From Mageeibacillus indolicus UPII9-5 (GTDB lineage Bacteria; Bacillota; Clostridia; Saccharofermentanales; Fastidiosipilaceae): a stretch of DNA of 64,000 nt. Numbering within the stretch: position 1 is the first letter of the stretch; the number at the start of each line of letters is the position of its first letter. The notes beneath the pieces are model-generated. The model did not search any database and was not told the DNA's origin. It saw only the letters and a program-made list of their open reading frames with translations. Below, piece by piece: positions 45,055-53,591 of this stretch. Made by a program: the position numbers and the translations under genes. The stretch lies in the NCBI RefSeq assembly GCF_000025225.2, contig NC_013895.2, positions 620,001 through 684,000 of the forward strand. The letters are read 5' to 3'.

Positions 45055-45083
45055 TTGACAAAAGAAAATAAATGGTGTATATT
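45055..45083 (+). promoter_or_regulatory. tRNA-Leu promoter
   Basis: TTGACA (45055-45060), 17-nt spacer, TATATT (45078-45083), 15 nt before the tRNA. Confidence 0.85.
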
Positions 45084-45098
45084 TTGCTAGTACGATTT

Positions 45099-45185
45099 GC
45101 CGGCGTGATGGAATTGGCAGACGTAGTGGACTCAAAATCCACCGGTGGTGACACCGTGCCGGTTCGAGTCCGGCCGCCGGCACCA
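45099..45185 (+). tRNA. tRNA-Leu (anticodon CAA)
   Basis: An 87-nt type II tRNA. The acceptor arm GCCGGCG pairs with CGCCGGC, the anticodon stem GTGGA/TCCAC encloses loop CTCAAAA with anticodon CAA, the variable arm is long (GGTGGTGACACC), and the T-arm is CCGGTTCGAGTCCGG. CCA is encoded (45183-45185). Confidence 0.96.
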
Positions 45186-45186
45186 A

Positions 45187-45214
45187 GCCAACTTCTGAGG
45201 AAGTTGGCTTTTTT
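45187..45214 (+). terminator. Terminator after tRNA-Leu
   Basis: GCCAACTTC (45187-45195) pairs perfectly with GAAGTTGGC (45200-45208), then TTTTTT. Confidence 0.92.
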
Positions 45215-45257
45215 ATTTGCGCAAATCTTATATGCATGTAAGGATTATTAAATTTTA

Positions 45258-45291
45258 TTGACACTACTATAGCTGTACTATAGTATATAAT
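45258..45291 (+). promoter_or_regulatory. Promoter with overlapping YtrA-type operator
   Basis: TTGACA (45258-45263) is followed by ACTATAG-CTGTA-CTATAGT (45266-45284), a perfect 7-bp inverted repeat, and then TATATAAT. The repeat sits between the -35 and -10 boxes, so binding of the GntR/YtrA product should repress its own operon. Confidence 0.7.
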
Positions 45292-45307
45292 TCAAAGGAG
45301 GTTGATT

Positions 45308-45688
45308 ATGTTTGCCATTGATTTTCGCAGTCGTGAGCCGATTTATATGCAGATAAAGCAACAGATTATTAAGTTGATTTTGACCGGTGTTCTGAAAGAG
45401 GATGAACAACTTCCTACGGTAAGACAGGTTTCTTTGGATTTGAATGTAAATCCTAACACTGTTCAAAAAGCATATCAACAACTTGATGAGGCTGGATTTA
45501 TTTATTCGTTAACCGGAAAAGGTAGTTTTATTGCGCCGCTAAAAAATAAGAACGAAGTCATCGAAAGAAAAATAACGCAGGAGCTGAGTAAAGGCGTCAG
45601 TCAAGCGCTTACTTATGATTACACGCCCAAGAAAATTCATGAAAAAACTGATGAGTGCATAGATGACTGGAAAAACCGGAATGCTTAA
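45308..45688 (+). CDS. YtrA-subfamily GntR transcriptional regulator
   Basis: A short (126 aa) GntR protein with a winged helix-turn-helix (EPIYMQIKQQIIKLILTGVL, LPTVRQVSLDLNVNPNTVQK, AYQQLDEAGFIYSLTGKGSF) and only a small dimerisation tail. This is the YtrA architecture, which regulates adjacent ABC transporters, often in response to cell-envelope stress. AAAGGAGG precedes ATG 45308. An inverted repeat overlaps its promoter, and the ABC ATPase gene overlaps its 3' end by 26 nt. Confidence 0.92.
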   Translation: MFAIDFRSREPIYMQIKQQIIKLILTGVLKEDEQLPTVRQVSLDLNVNPNTVQKAYQQLDEAGFIYSLTGKGSFIAPLKNKNEVIERKITQELSKGVSQALTYDYTPKKIHEKTDECIDDWKNRNA

Positions 45689-46586
45689 GGCCGACAAACT
45701 GACTAAATCATTTGACGGGAAGCCGGCGGTACATGATATCAGTTTTACTATGCAAAGCCATACGATTTACGGCTTACTTGGGTCAAACGGAGCTGGTAAA
45801 AGCACCTTGATGCGTTTACTTTGTGGCATTTATAAACCTGACAGCGGTACAGTTTTTTATGATGGAGAGTCAGTGTACGACAATCCTAATGCCAAGCACA
45901 AGATGTTTTTTGTGCCAGATACACCCTTCTATTATCCTGATTTTGATATGGCGCAGATGGGTGAGTTCTACAAGACAGTATACAAGTCTTGGTCGGACCA
46001 GCTTTACCATGATCTTTTGCGTGTTTTGGATTTGCCTGAGCACCTCAGCATGCACAAGTTTTCCAAAGGAATGTTGCGTCAAGCGGCTTTAGTATATGGA
46101 CTCAGCACTTTGCCGAACTTTTTGCTCATGGATGAAGCATTCGACGGGTTGGATCCGATTATGCGTCAAGCTGTGCGCAAGCATGTTATCCGACAAGTTG
46201 CAGAACTGGAAAACACCGTTTTGATATCATCTCATAATTTGCGGGAGATGGAAGATTTTTGTGATCATGTAATTTTTTTACATAGGGGAGAGCAGATTTT
46301 GACAGCCGATATGGACGATTTGCGTCAACTGGCTTACAAAGTTCAGATTGTCTGGTCGCCGAAAAATAAGCCTGAAATCGAAAAATTGCCGCTGAATATT
46401 CAAAAACTAAAGCGGCACGGTGTCTTGGAAACGTACATCATCAAAAATTCGGAAGATGAGATTAGGAGTGTTTTATCCGAATTTTCCCCGGTCGTCTTGG
46501 AAATAATTCCTTTGACGTTGGAAGAAGTGTTTTTCTATGAGTTGGCTCGGAAGGAATATGCGGTTGAAAACCTTATCGGATGGTAA
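45663..46586 (+). CDS. ABC transporter ATP-binding protein (YtrB-like)
   Basis: This ATPase has Walker A GLLGSNGAGKSTLMRLL, the signature FSKGMLRQAALVYGL (a divergent LSGGQ), Walker B FLLMDEAFDGLD and the H-loop LISSHNLREMED. It powers an ABC-2-type exporter with the membrane protein encoded next. The C-terminal 90 residues form an accessory domain. The first ATG (45663) overlaps the regulator gene; ATG 45681 is an equally possible start. The locus resembles Bacillus ytr operons, where the substrate is still debated. Confidence 0.9.
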   Translation: MTGKTGMLKADKLTKSFDGKPAVHDISFTMQSHTIYGLLGSNGAGKSTLMRLLCGIYKPDSGTVFYDGESVYDNPNAKHKMFFVPDTPFYYPDFDMAQMGEFYKTVYKSWSDQLYHDLLRVLDLPEHLSMHKFSKGMLRQAALVYGLSTLPNFLLMDEAFDGLDPIMRQAVRKHVIRQVAELENTVLISSHNLREMEDFCDHVIFLHRGEQILTADMDDLRQLAYKVQIVWSPKNKPEIEKLPLNIQKLKRHGVLETYIIKNSEDEIRSVLSEFSPVVLEIIPLTLEEVFFYELARKEYAVENLIGW

Positions 46587-46634
46587 TTCGGGCTGAGGCA
46601 TTTATAATTTTACAGAAGTGTGTGGGAGATGAGC

Positions 46635-48458
46635 ATGATCAAGGAAAATATTAAGTGGCAGCTTAAACGAAATTTACCGCAGTTTATACTTTTTTCCATT
46701 CTGAATCTCATCACACCGGTTTTAATGTTACTGGCTTTTCTTGAGCCTATAAAAAATGGGGCTTTGGTTTTGACGGAAACGGCGCCATGGTATTTTTGCT
46801 ATCTGATAACTTATATTGTCAATTTTATATGGATTAATATAATTTTAAAGCGCCTTTATGGGTATATGCATAAGCGCAACGCGGTGGATACAATTAACAC
46901 AATTCCTATAAAACGTTCTACTTTTTTCGATGCACTTAATCTTACGGCCGCTACTCTGTTGGCTGGGGCGATAATTTTGCGCGCCCTGTTTACTATCCTA
47001 GGCCTATTTTATTTGGCTCCGGCATATTCAAATGAATATCTTTATAATGTTATCTGGGAACATTTATCTTTACTTGTTTTTTGCTATGCATATTATGCCT
47101 TTGCTTTGCTTATTCATTGTTGGGTAGGGAAATCATCGGATGGGACTTTGCTTGCATTGGCCTATAATATGGCCGTACCGGCAATAGTTATCGGATATTT
47201 CTTATACCGAGATCTTTTGTGGCCTCGGTTGGTCTCCAATTTATTTGTCACCTCCGATACACTTAAACAATTGCTTAACGCTCTGCTATATGTATGTCCT
47301 GTGCCGATTGCGGCTGGATTTTCGGTGATCTTAAACCACTCCAATATAATTTATTGGTTGTTTATCGGAACGGCTTTCCTCTGCTTGGCAAGATTCTTTT
47401 TTATTCGCCGGCCGGCCGAGCGGGCTGAAACTTCGGCTGCACAAAGTCCGTTTTTTTATATTATCGCCACGTTGGTTGTGCTTACTTTTGCTATGTTTTT
47501 CGGCGGTATTATGGCAATTATGTTAGGCTCACTGCGATACGTGAGTCTGGTTTTAGGCGGAATTATAGGCGGTAGCTTGAGTTATTTGACTTTAATTATT
47601 ATCTTTATACGAAACAAAAATAAATGGCGTCAAACCTTGCCGGTTTTAATTGTTCCTATTGCAATTTTTTCGCTGATTTTGGCCGGTGTAAAATATAATT
47701 TTGCCGGTATGGTTGTTCCGCATATCGAGGCTGGTTCAACGCACCGAATAACACTAATCGATCAAAATAAAATTGAAGCTACATTTTCGCGTCCAGAAGA
47801 AATTGCTTACTGGATAAAAGTATACAAATTATGTCATTCCTACGATTACACAGATAACTTAAATGAACGCTTATATTTGCTTCGTGATTCTAGCGAGGAA
47901 CTGAGCATGAAAGCTGATTCAACGCGGCGAAGAATGGACATCATATACACTAAAGAAATTTTACGAAAGGCCGGCACCATGCCACCTCGGGTGAAAGATT
48001 ATATAGCTTTAAGAGGTAAGCTGAAAACTGGTTTAGCTTTCGTGATTACTGATGGCAAGTTCATCAAACATCTTGATATAGAAGATGACAACTCTATGTT
48101 TAATTCTTTGTTGGAAGACTTGGAGTCAAGACGCCTAAAAACACCTACCATTTCCGATGAACTGTCTGAAGCAACTTCGGTTGAAAAAGCTCAAATAAGG
48201 TTATTGCTTTTAGAATATAAGGGAGATAAAAATTTTTATTCTTCATTAAGTGAAATACGACGTATTTTGAACGCTTATTATGATGATCTTATGGGCCTTG
48301 AGTTGGAGGAAAATGCAAGCAAAAAAAAGAAAGAACCGAATGATTGGAAAGAGGGTTCATTTCCAGTTGAGGGTTGGCAAGTGGCTGAAGCAATAAAGTA
48401 TCCTGTCGATAGCAAAATAGGAAAATATTTTCGGAAGATATTTTCGGTGAGGGGCTGA
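46635..48458 (+). CDS. ABC transporter permease with large extracytoplasmic C-terminal part
   Basis: A 607-aa membrane protein. About nine hydrophobic segments lie in the first 360 residues (for example FILFSILNLITPVLMLLAFL, YFCYLITYIVNFIWINIIL, YIIATLVVLTFAMFFGGIMA). The remaining 240 residues are soluble, Leu/Glu/Arg-rich, and probably outside or a cytoplasmic sensor. It pairs with the preceding ATPase and forms the transmembrane part of a YtrA-regulated exporter; similar permeases carry DUF6449-type tails. ATG 46635 follows GGGAGATGAG. Confidence 0.8.
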   Translation: MIKENIKWQLKRNLPQFILFSILNLITPVLMLLAFLEPIKNGALVLTETAPWYFCYLITYIVNFIWINIILKRLYGYMHKRNAVDTINTIPIKRSTFFDALNLTAATLLAGAIILRALFTILGLFYLAPAYSNEYLYNVIWEHLSLLVFCYAYYAFALLIHCWVGKSSDGTLLALAYNMAVPAIVIGYFLYRDLLWPRLVSNLFVTSDTLKQLLNALLYVCPVPIAAGFSVILNHSNIIYWLFIGTAFLCLARFFFIRRPAERAETSAAQSPFFYIIATLVVLTFAMFFGGIMAIMLGSLRYVSLVLGGIIGGSLSYLTLIIIFIRNKNKWRQTLPVLIVPIAIFSLILAGVKYNFAGMVVPHIEAGSTHRITLIDQNKIEATFSRPEEIAYWIKVYKLCHSYDYTDNLNERLYLLRDSSEELSMKADSTRRRMDIIYTKEILRKAGTMPPRVKDYIALRGKLKTGLAFVITDGKFIKHLDIEDDNSMFNSLLEDLESRRLKTPTISDELSEATSVEKAQIRLLLLEYKGDKNFYSSLSEIRRILNAYYDDLMGLELEENASKKKKEPNDWKEGSFPVEGWQVAEAIKYPVDSKIGKYFRKIFSVRG

Positions 48459-48460
48459 GA

Positions 48461-48486
48461 GAAACATAAGCCGGAAACATAAGCCG
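48461..48486 (+). repeat. Perfect 13-bp tandem duplication
   Basis: GAAACATAAGCCG occurs twice in direct succession (48461-48473, 48474-48486), just after the permease stop codon. Confidence 0.85.
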
Positions 48487-48577
48487 TGAGGCGGGGGGCA
48501 ATGCTCAAGGCTGCCCCGATTATTTTAAGGCTATCCCTTTTATTAGGTGCTTACTACTCGCCTCGCTGTATGCCAAT

Positions 48578-49003
48578 TTATTCGTTCTGGCAGCTTAAGC
48601 TATTTTGAATAAATTTATTAGCTTCGATTAATACAGCGCGGTCATTACTGAAGGTAAGTTGTTCAAGGGCAGCATTATATTCGAACCACCCAAGTGTACG
48701 CAGTTCAGATTCCTGTGGTGTGGCTTCGCCGGAAACATAGCTGGCAACAAAATATATCACTTCTTTGATGTGGTTGACACAGGGCCGGTATTCAATTCTG
48801 CGACGAAAATTTGGCAAAATATCTATCTCGACACCAGTCTCTTCATGTACTTCGCGTAATGCTGTCTCCAACTCTTTTTCATTGCGCTCGACGTGTCCCT
48901 TGGGGAAACCCCAGTGTCCGGAACGGTGCTGCACTAATAGAAACTGTCGTTCATCGTTGTGAGTCCAAAATATTACCGCTCCGCATGATTTTTCTTTTTT
49001 CAT
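48578..49003 (-). CDS. Nudix hydrolase, diadenosine tetraphosphatase type
   Basis: The Nudix box G-x5-E-x7-REV-x-EE-x-G is complete (GHVERNEKELETALREVHEETGVEI, given here as GHVERNE, LREVHEETGV). It is preceded by SCGAVIFW and the HRSGHWGFPKG segment characteristic of asymmetric Ap4A hydrolases. Such enzymes cleave dinucleoside polyphosphates to AMP and ATP. Length is 141 aa. The start ATG 49003 has AAGGAAGGATG upstream on the minus strand. It is monocistronic by appearance. Confidence 0.87.
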   Translation of the reverse strand: MKKEKSCGAVIFWTHNDERQFLLVQHRSGHWGFPKGHVERNEKELETALREVHEETGVEIDILPNFRRRIEYRPCVNHIKEVIYFVASYVSGEATPQESELRTLGWFEYNAALEQLTFSNDRAVLIEANKFIQNSLSCQNE

Positions 49004-49181
49004 GGCACATCCTTCCTTATAGGCATAAATTAACAATATTTTAGCACTTTGGGCGAATAAAAAACAGCCGGAATATAGACAATATATTGTGATTTTGGTC
49101 TGGCTACTGTTTTCAATTGAAAAAACGTATTATAAGCCCTGTGATTTTAGAAGTGCCGATCTACAGCTCTGCGATGTTTGA

Positions 49182-49241
49182 AAGAACTGCACCTATTAAA
49201 TCTGCCCTAAGATAAGCACAAATTTAAGTGATGCAGTTCTT
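49182..49241. repeat. Perfect 10-bp inverted repeat between nudix and xpt
   Basis: AAGAACTGCA (49182-49191) and TGCAGTTCTT (49232-49241) are exact inverted repeats, 40 nt apart. On the minus strand the structure lies just after the xpt stop, but no T-run follows. Confidence 0.6.
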
Positions 49242-49280
49242 CAAAAGCTATGGTTTCTTTAATCGGTAGAGAAGTGACGA

Positions 49281-49856
49281 CTATCGATCCTTAAATTTTA
49301 CGGTGTTGTTTACAAAATTTTCAATCATGGCTTGACTGTAAACGTCATAACCTAATTTACGGAAATAATCTCCGCCGTTTTGGAATACTTTTTCGATTGC
49401 GATGCCGAAACCAACAATTTTCGCACCTGCTTGCTGACATATTGAAGTCATTCCCCGAAGGGCTTCCCCTGTGGCCAGAAAGTCGTCGATAATTAAAACA
49501 TTGTCGTTAGCGGTGAGAAATTTCTTATCAACTCGAATTGTGTACTCCGTTTTTTTGGTATAAGAAGTAACTTTAGCCGTGTAAAGATCGGCGGCAAGGG
49601 TGACAGAAGCGGTTTTTTTGGCAAACACCAGGGGTACATTGAGATAGATCGCAGCGGCCATAGCTACGGCAATGCCGGAAATCTCAATTGTCAAAATTTT
49701 ATTTATGCCTTTGTCAGCAAAATGATTGGCAAAATCACGTCCCATGGCCAACATAAGCTGTGGATCAATCTGATGGTTGAGAAAATTGTCAACTTTCAAA
49801 ATATTATTGGGGAGAACGGTCCCGTCTTGTAAAATTCTGTCTTCAAGCAGTTTCAT
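49281..49856 (-). CDS. xpt: Xanthine phosphoribosyltransferase
   Basis: Xpt converts xanthine and PRPP to XMP, the salvage entry to GMP. The PRPP-binding loop VLIIDDFLATGEALRGM is evident, and the N-terminus MKLLEDRILQDGTVLPNNIL followed by LKVDNFLNHQIDP is typical of Xpt. Length is 191 aa. It overlaps the upstream pbuX gene by 14 nt, so both are one operon under a purine riboswitch. The order pbuX-xpt is the reverse of that in Bacillus subtilis. Confidence 0.95.
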   Translation of the reverse strand: MKLLEDRILQDGTVLPNNILKVDNFLNHQIDPQLMLAMGRDFANHFADKGINKILTIEISGIAVAMAAAIYLNVPLVFAKKTASVTLAADLYTAKVTSYTKKTEYTIRVDKKFLTANDNVLIIDDFLATGEALRGMTSICQQAGAKIVGFGIAIEKVFQNGGDYFRKLGYDVYSQAMIENFVNNTVKFKDR

Positions 49857-51270
49857 TGCCAGCCTCCTTGCTGATCACCTTAGGTTTACGTAAAACAATA
49901 TTTAAAATTAATGCAGCTAAAGTACCGGTGGATATTCCCGAAGATAATATCATTTTTAAAGCCAATGGCAAACCGTCCAGAATTTCCGGCTTAACCGTAA
50001 CGCCTATTCCTAAAGCGAAAGCCACGGAGATGATTAACAGTTCGCGATCGCCAAGTTTGATACTGGCTAAAGTTTTTATACCCTGGGCCGCGACCAAACC
50101 GAACATTATAACTCCAACTCCACCGAGAACCGGCGGCGGCATAACGGCAATCAACGCACTTAGTTTAGGGAAAACACCTAATACGGTTAACAACAGTCCG
50201 GCCAGCACCATTACGTGACGGCTGGCAACTTTAGTTAACGTTATTAAGCCGACATTTTGCGAAAAGGCGGTATTCGGACCAGCACCGAATATACCTGCAA
50301 TCATGGAGCCGAGACCGTCACACAGAACGCCATTGGCGGCCCGTTCACCGGATACTTTTGTATGGGAAGCTTCACCGATTGCCATAACAATTCCTACTGT
50401 ACCTATGGTTGATACGATATAGGCCGGGACAAATGATAGAGTAGCAGCAAAGTCAAAATGGAATCCAAAACGGAAAATATTGGGAATGGCAATCCATTTA
50501 GCCGCTGCTACGGAACTTAAATCAACCATTCCGAGAGGCAGGCACAAAAGGTAACCTGCGACCATGCCGATGAAAACGGCGGCCGTACTAAGCATGCCTT
50601 TGCCGTAGTGATTGAGAAACAAGGTAAAAAGCATAATTGCGAAAGCAACAGCTAAGTTCCGCAAGGAACCGTAGTCAGCGGATCCGAAGCCGCCGGCAGC
50701 CCAGTCTATGCTGACCGGAAGTAAGGTGATACCAATAAGAGATACAACAGTTCCGGTTATTAAAGGCGGGAAAAATTTAAGCAGCGATTTTATAAAACGG
50801 CTCAAGACAATCTCGACCAAGGAGCCGGTGATAGTCGCGCCGACAATTCCGGCCAAGCCGAACCTGCTTCCGACGCTTATCGAAGGATTTACAAAAGTAA
50901 AATCTGTTCCCATCATTCCGGCAAGTCGCGATCCGATCGGCCCGACGCCGCGTGACTGAAGCATTGTCGTAATTCCAGAAACAAAAATAGTGGCGGCTAC
51001 CATTATTGAGGTTTGCTCGACACTAAGATGAAGGGCTGTACAAACGACCAGCGGTACGGCGATAATCCCGGCAAAAGCCGCCAAGATGTGTTGAATAGCC
51101 AAAACCAACGACACGCCTAAGGGAGGTTTAGATTCAAGCGGATAAAGCAATTTATCCTTAGTTTGCATCGATGTGTTGGCTGACTCGACAGCGGCAGATG
51201 CAGCAGGTGCGGTTCCGGACAGCGGCTCGCTATTCTCAATGGCCGGTCGGATTGAAGATGTTGTTTCCAT
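49843..51270 (-). CDS. pbuX: Xanthine/uracil-type permease, NCS2 family
   Basis: The 475-aa protein has about 14 hydrophobic segments and NCS2 hallmarks: AIQHILAAFAGIIAVPLVV at the start of the membrane domain, a GLAGMMGTDFTFV-like segment, and the signature GFGSADYG/NVGLITLTKVASR in the second half (FGAGPNTAFSQNVGLI). It is a proton-coupled purine importer; xanthine is inferred from the xpt partner. The hydrophilic N-terminus of about 50 residues is longer than usual. AGGAGG precedes the start at 51270. Confidence 0.93.
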   Translation of the reverse strand: METTSSIRPAIENSEPLSGTAPAASAAVESANTSMQTKDKLLYPLESKPPLGVSLVLAIQHILAAFAGIIAVPLVVCTALHLSVEQTSIMVAATIFVSGITTMLQSRGVGPIGSRLAGMMGTDFTFVNPSISVGSRFGLAGIVGATITGSLVEIVLSRFIKSLLKFFPPLITGTVVSLIGITLLPVSIDWAAGGFGSADYGSLRNLAVAFAIMLFTLFLNHYGKGMLSTAAVFIGMVAGYLLCLPLGMVDLSSVAAAKWIAIPNIFRFGFHFDFAATLSFVPAYIVSTIGTVGIVMAIGEASHTKVSGERAANGVLCDGLGSMIAGIFGAGPNTAFSQNVGLITLTKVASRHVMVLAGLLLTVLGVFPKLSALIAVMPPPVLGGVGVIMFGLVAAQGIKTLASIKLGDRELLIISVAFALGIGVTVKPEILDGLPLALKMILSSGISTGTLAALILNIVLRKPKVISKEAGNETA

Positions 51271-51770
51271 ACTTCCTCCTAAAAAATAGAATTCAATTCA
51301 CATGAATCTCAGCATCATTGAGAGTATCCGACAATTAAGAAGTGACCGCCGCAACTGACAGACGGTACCGCAGAATATCTCATAGTCTAAGATTAGGTCT
51401 TAGGTAGAAACGCCTTGCCGAATTCAAGGTTTATATGAGCTTCCATTCCAACTGTGAATAGGCCAACATTATAACTCTTTTTGCTCGGAATGTATATCGC
51501 TGATTATGCCATAAATATCAGGCGAAATATCAATAGACGATATCTGTAGAAAAAAAGGATGCGGCGATATCGTTTGATTGCCCTAAAGTTAACTTGAAAG
51601 CATTTAACTTGACGAATGAAACTGCGCTTTGCACATAAATTAAACTACGTTTAACTGTAAAATAGTGCAAATTGTCGGAACTTTTTTGACTAAGAGAAAT
51701 CTTTGGCGTATTATTGAAAAAGGACTCGATTGAGGGATCCGATCCAAAATATTCAAGGAGGACGTTGAGT
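51271..51770. other. Divergent intergenic region pbuX / peptide receptor
   Basis: It contains the purine riboswitch (51379-51439). Between the riboswitch and pbuX lies a GC-rich segment likely to hold its expression platform. The rest (51440-51770) is AT-rich and should carry the promoters of both operons; TTGACG near 51610 is one candidate but not distinct. Confidence 0.5.
51379..51439 (-). promoter_or_regulatory. Purine (guanine-class) riboswitch of pbuX-xpt
   Basis: On the minus strand the aptamer begins CTCATATAA and ends GACTATGAG, closing P1. P2 (CCTTG/CAAGG) and P3 (CTAAGA/TCTTAG) and the junction TTTCTACC are present. The C in GACTATG is the specificity base that selects guanine, hypoxanthine or xanthine over adenine. 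It should reduce expression when these purines are abundant. Confidence 0.95.
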
Positions 51771-53417
51771 ATGAAAAAATTGCTGAAACTTACAGCTGCC
51801 GTGACCATGACTGCGATGTTGCTGACGGCAGTCGGCTGCAGCAAACAAGGGAAGAACTCAGGCAAAACGGCTGAAGAGAGCAAAACCGCGGCTACCGGAC
51901 TGATTGTCGAAGGCAGTGATAAGGCGGCCAAGTCAAAGGATAATGATTTGGTAATTGCTATGGAAGGTGCAGTAAGCTCTATGGACCCGGCCAATATACC
52001 TGATACCAGTGCTATCTCGGCCACACGCGGCATTTACGAAACTCTGGTTAAATTTGATTCTGCTAATAAGTTGGTCGGAAGTTTGGCCAAAAGCTGGGAG
52101 ATTTCCGACGATTCTTTAACATACACATTCCATCTGAATGAAGGCATAAAATTCCATGACGGAACAGAATTTAACGCGGAAGCAGTACGGTCAAACTATG
52201 ATCGTGTTTGCAACAAAGACAATAAATTGCGGCAGCGTCGCACATTCATCGTTGTGAACAAAGATAAGTCTGAAGAACCAAGAGTTGCCTCTCTGGAGAC
52301 ACCGGATGCCAAAACTGTCGTTTTCAAACTGACCAAGCCATGGAGCCCGTTTATTAACCGACTAACTCAATTTTGTATAATCAGTCCTAAAGCAATTGAG
52401 AAATACGGCAATGACATTATGTATCATCCTTGCGGCACCGGACCTTATGAATTCGTTGAGTGGAAAGAAGGAGACCATACTTTATTCAAGCGTTTTGAAG
52501 GCTATTGGGGCGAAAAACCGGGTGTAGATACCGTAATGATGAAAACGGTTCCGGAAGCCGGAGCACGTACGGCTATGTTGCAAACCGGTGAAGCCGACTT
52601 GGTTTATCCTATGCCTGCCGACCAAATCAAAGCTCTTGGCAATACCAAGGATGTTAACGTACTTGCCACTCCGTCCAATATCATGCGTTATGTAACTTTA
52701 AATATGAACTTGCCACAGCTGAAGGATCTTAAGGTCCGTCAAGCTATGAACTATGCGATTGATAAAGATGCTTATGTTAAGGTTATGTACGATGGCCATG
52801 CTACTGTGGCTGGCTCGGTTGTACCTTCGATAATTCAAGGTTATGTAGAGCAGCCGGCTTACAAATACGATATTGCCAAAGCCAAAGCTTTGATGAAAGA
52901 GGCAGGCTATGAAAAAGGGTTCGATTTGACAATTTGGGGTGACAATACCACCCAAGAAATTAAAGGAATGACCTTTATCAAGCAACAGCTGGAACAGATA
53001 GGTATAAAGGTTGATGTACAGGCTATGGATCCGGCAACGGTCGGCGATAAAATTTATGTGCCCAAAGAAGAAGCCAAAATCAATATGTGGTATGTAAACT
53101 GGTCAGCTTCCGACTATACCATGGACGGTTCAATGCGCGCCCTTCTGTACAGCAATATGGCACCCCCAGTAAGCGCGAACACCCCATACTTTGACAATCC
53201 GGAATTCGACAAAGCTTTGGATGAAGGCTTGGCCAATGCCGATCCCCAAAAACAGGCCGAGTTATATGGAAATGCGCAAAAAATTGCTTGGGAAGCTTGT
53301 CCTTGGTTATTCTTGGCTAACGATCAGATTATTTATTCGGCCAAGAATTACTTGAGCAATGTCTATGTTGCGCCGGACGGTTCGATTAACTACGCGACCG
53401 CTAAACTGAATCATTAA
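51771..53417 (+). CDS. Solute-binding lipoprotein of an oligopeptide/oligosaccharide-type ABC transporter (SBP family 5)
   Basis: The 548-aa lipoprotein (Cys23, lipobox AVGC) is a cluster C receptor: SLAKSWEISDDSLTYTFHL and NEGIKFHDGTEFNAEAV, then later GTGPYEFVEWKEGDHTLFKR and RQAMNYAIDKDAYVKVMYD, are family signatures. It captures the substrate for the permease and ATPase genes that follow. Family 5 receptors bind peptides, nickel, opines or oligosaccharides; the ligand is not evident. AAGGAGG precedes ATG 51771. A hairpin after the gene may make it more abundant than the membrane subunits. Confidence 0.93.
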   Translation: MKKLLKLTAAVTMTAMLLTAVGCSKQGKNSGKTAEESKTAATGLIVEGSDKAAKSKDNDLVIAMEGAVSSMDPANIPDTSAISATRGIYETLVKFDSANKLVGSLAKSWEISDDSLTYTFHLNEGIKFHDGTEFNAEAVRSNYDRVCNKDNKLRQRRTFIVVNKDKSEEPRVASLETPDAKTVVFKLTKPWSPFINRLTQFCIISPKAIEKYGNDIMYHPCGTGPYEFVEWKEGDHTLFKRFEGYWGEKPGVDTVMMKTVPEAGARTAMLQTGEADLVYPMPADQIKALGNTKDVNVLATPSNIMRYVTLNMNLPQLKDLKVRQAMNYAIDKDAYVKVMYDGHATVAGSVVPSIIQGYVEQPAYKYDIAKAKALMKEAGYEKGFDLTIWGDNTTQEIKGMTFIKQQLEQIGIKVDVQAMDPATVGDKIYVPKEEAKINMWYVNWSASDYTMDGSMRALLYSNMAPPVSANTPYFDNPEFDKALDEGLANADPQKQAELYGNAQKIAWEACPWLFLANDQIIYSAKNYLSNVYVAPDGSINYATAKLNH

Positions 53418-53479
53418 ATAAGTTGCGGCGGGATGAAGTTGCATGTCAGCTTGTCTCACATTATTGCCTGTTAAAAAAT

Positions 53480-53506
53480 AGAACTGCCATTCGGTATGGC
53501 AGTTCT
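53480..53506 (+). terminator. Intercistronic hairpin after the receptor gene
   Basis: AGAACTGCCAT (53480-53490) pairs perfectly with ATGGCAGTTCT (53496-53506). The T-tract is short (ATTT), so partial termination or 3'-end protection of the receptor mRNA is more likely than full stop. Confidence 0.6.
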
Positions 53507-53591
53507 ATTTAAATCAAGCTAAAATATGGCTCAGCCGTACATCCAACTACTTAAAGCCGGTAACGGAAACTACCGCAGCTTAGGAGGAACG

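Larger units (their letters stand above)
44790..45098 (+). other. Intergenic region between secA and tRNA-Leu
   Basis: No gene seen. CGC-starting units CGCACTGTCC, CGCACCGTCT, CGCATCGTCC and TGCGTCCC lie at 44878-44915 with an exact 10-bp period. The second 57-nt repeat follows at 44971-45027 and the tRNA-Leu promoter at 45055-45083. There is no clear secA terminator. Confidence 0.6.
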
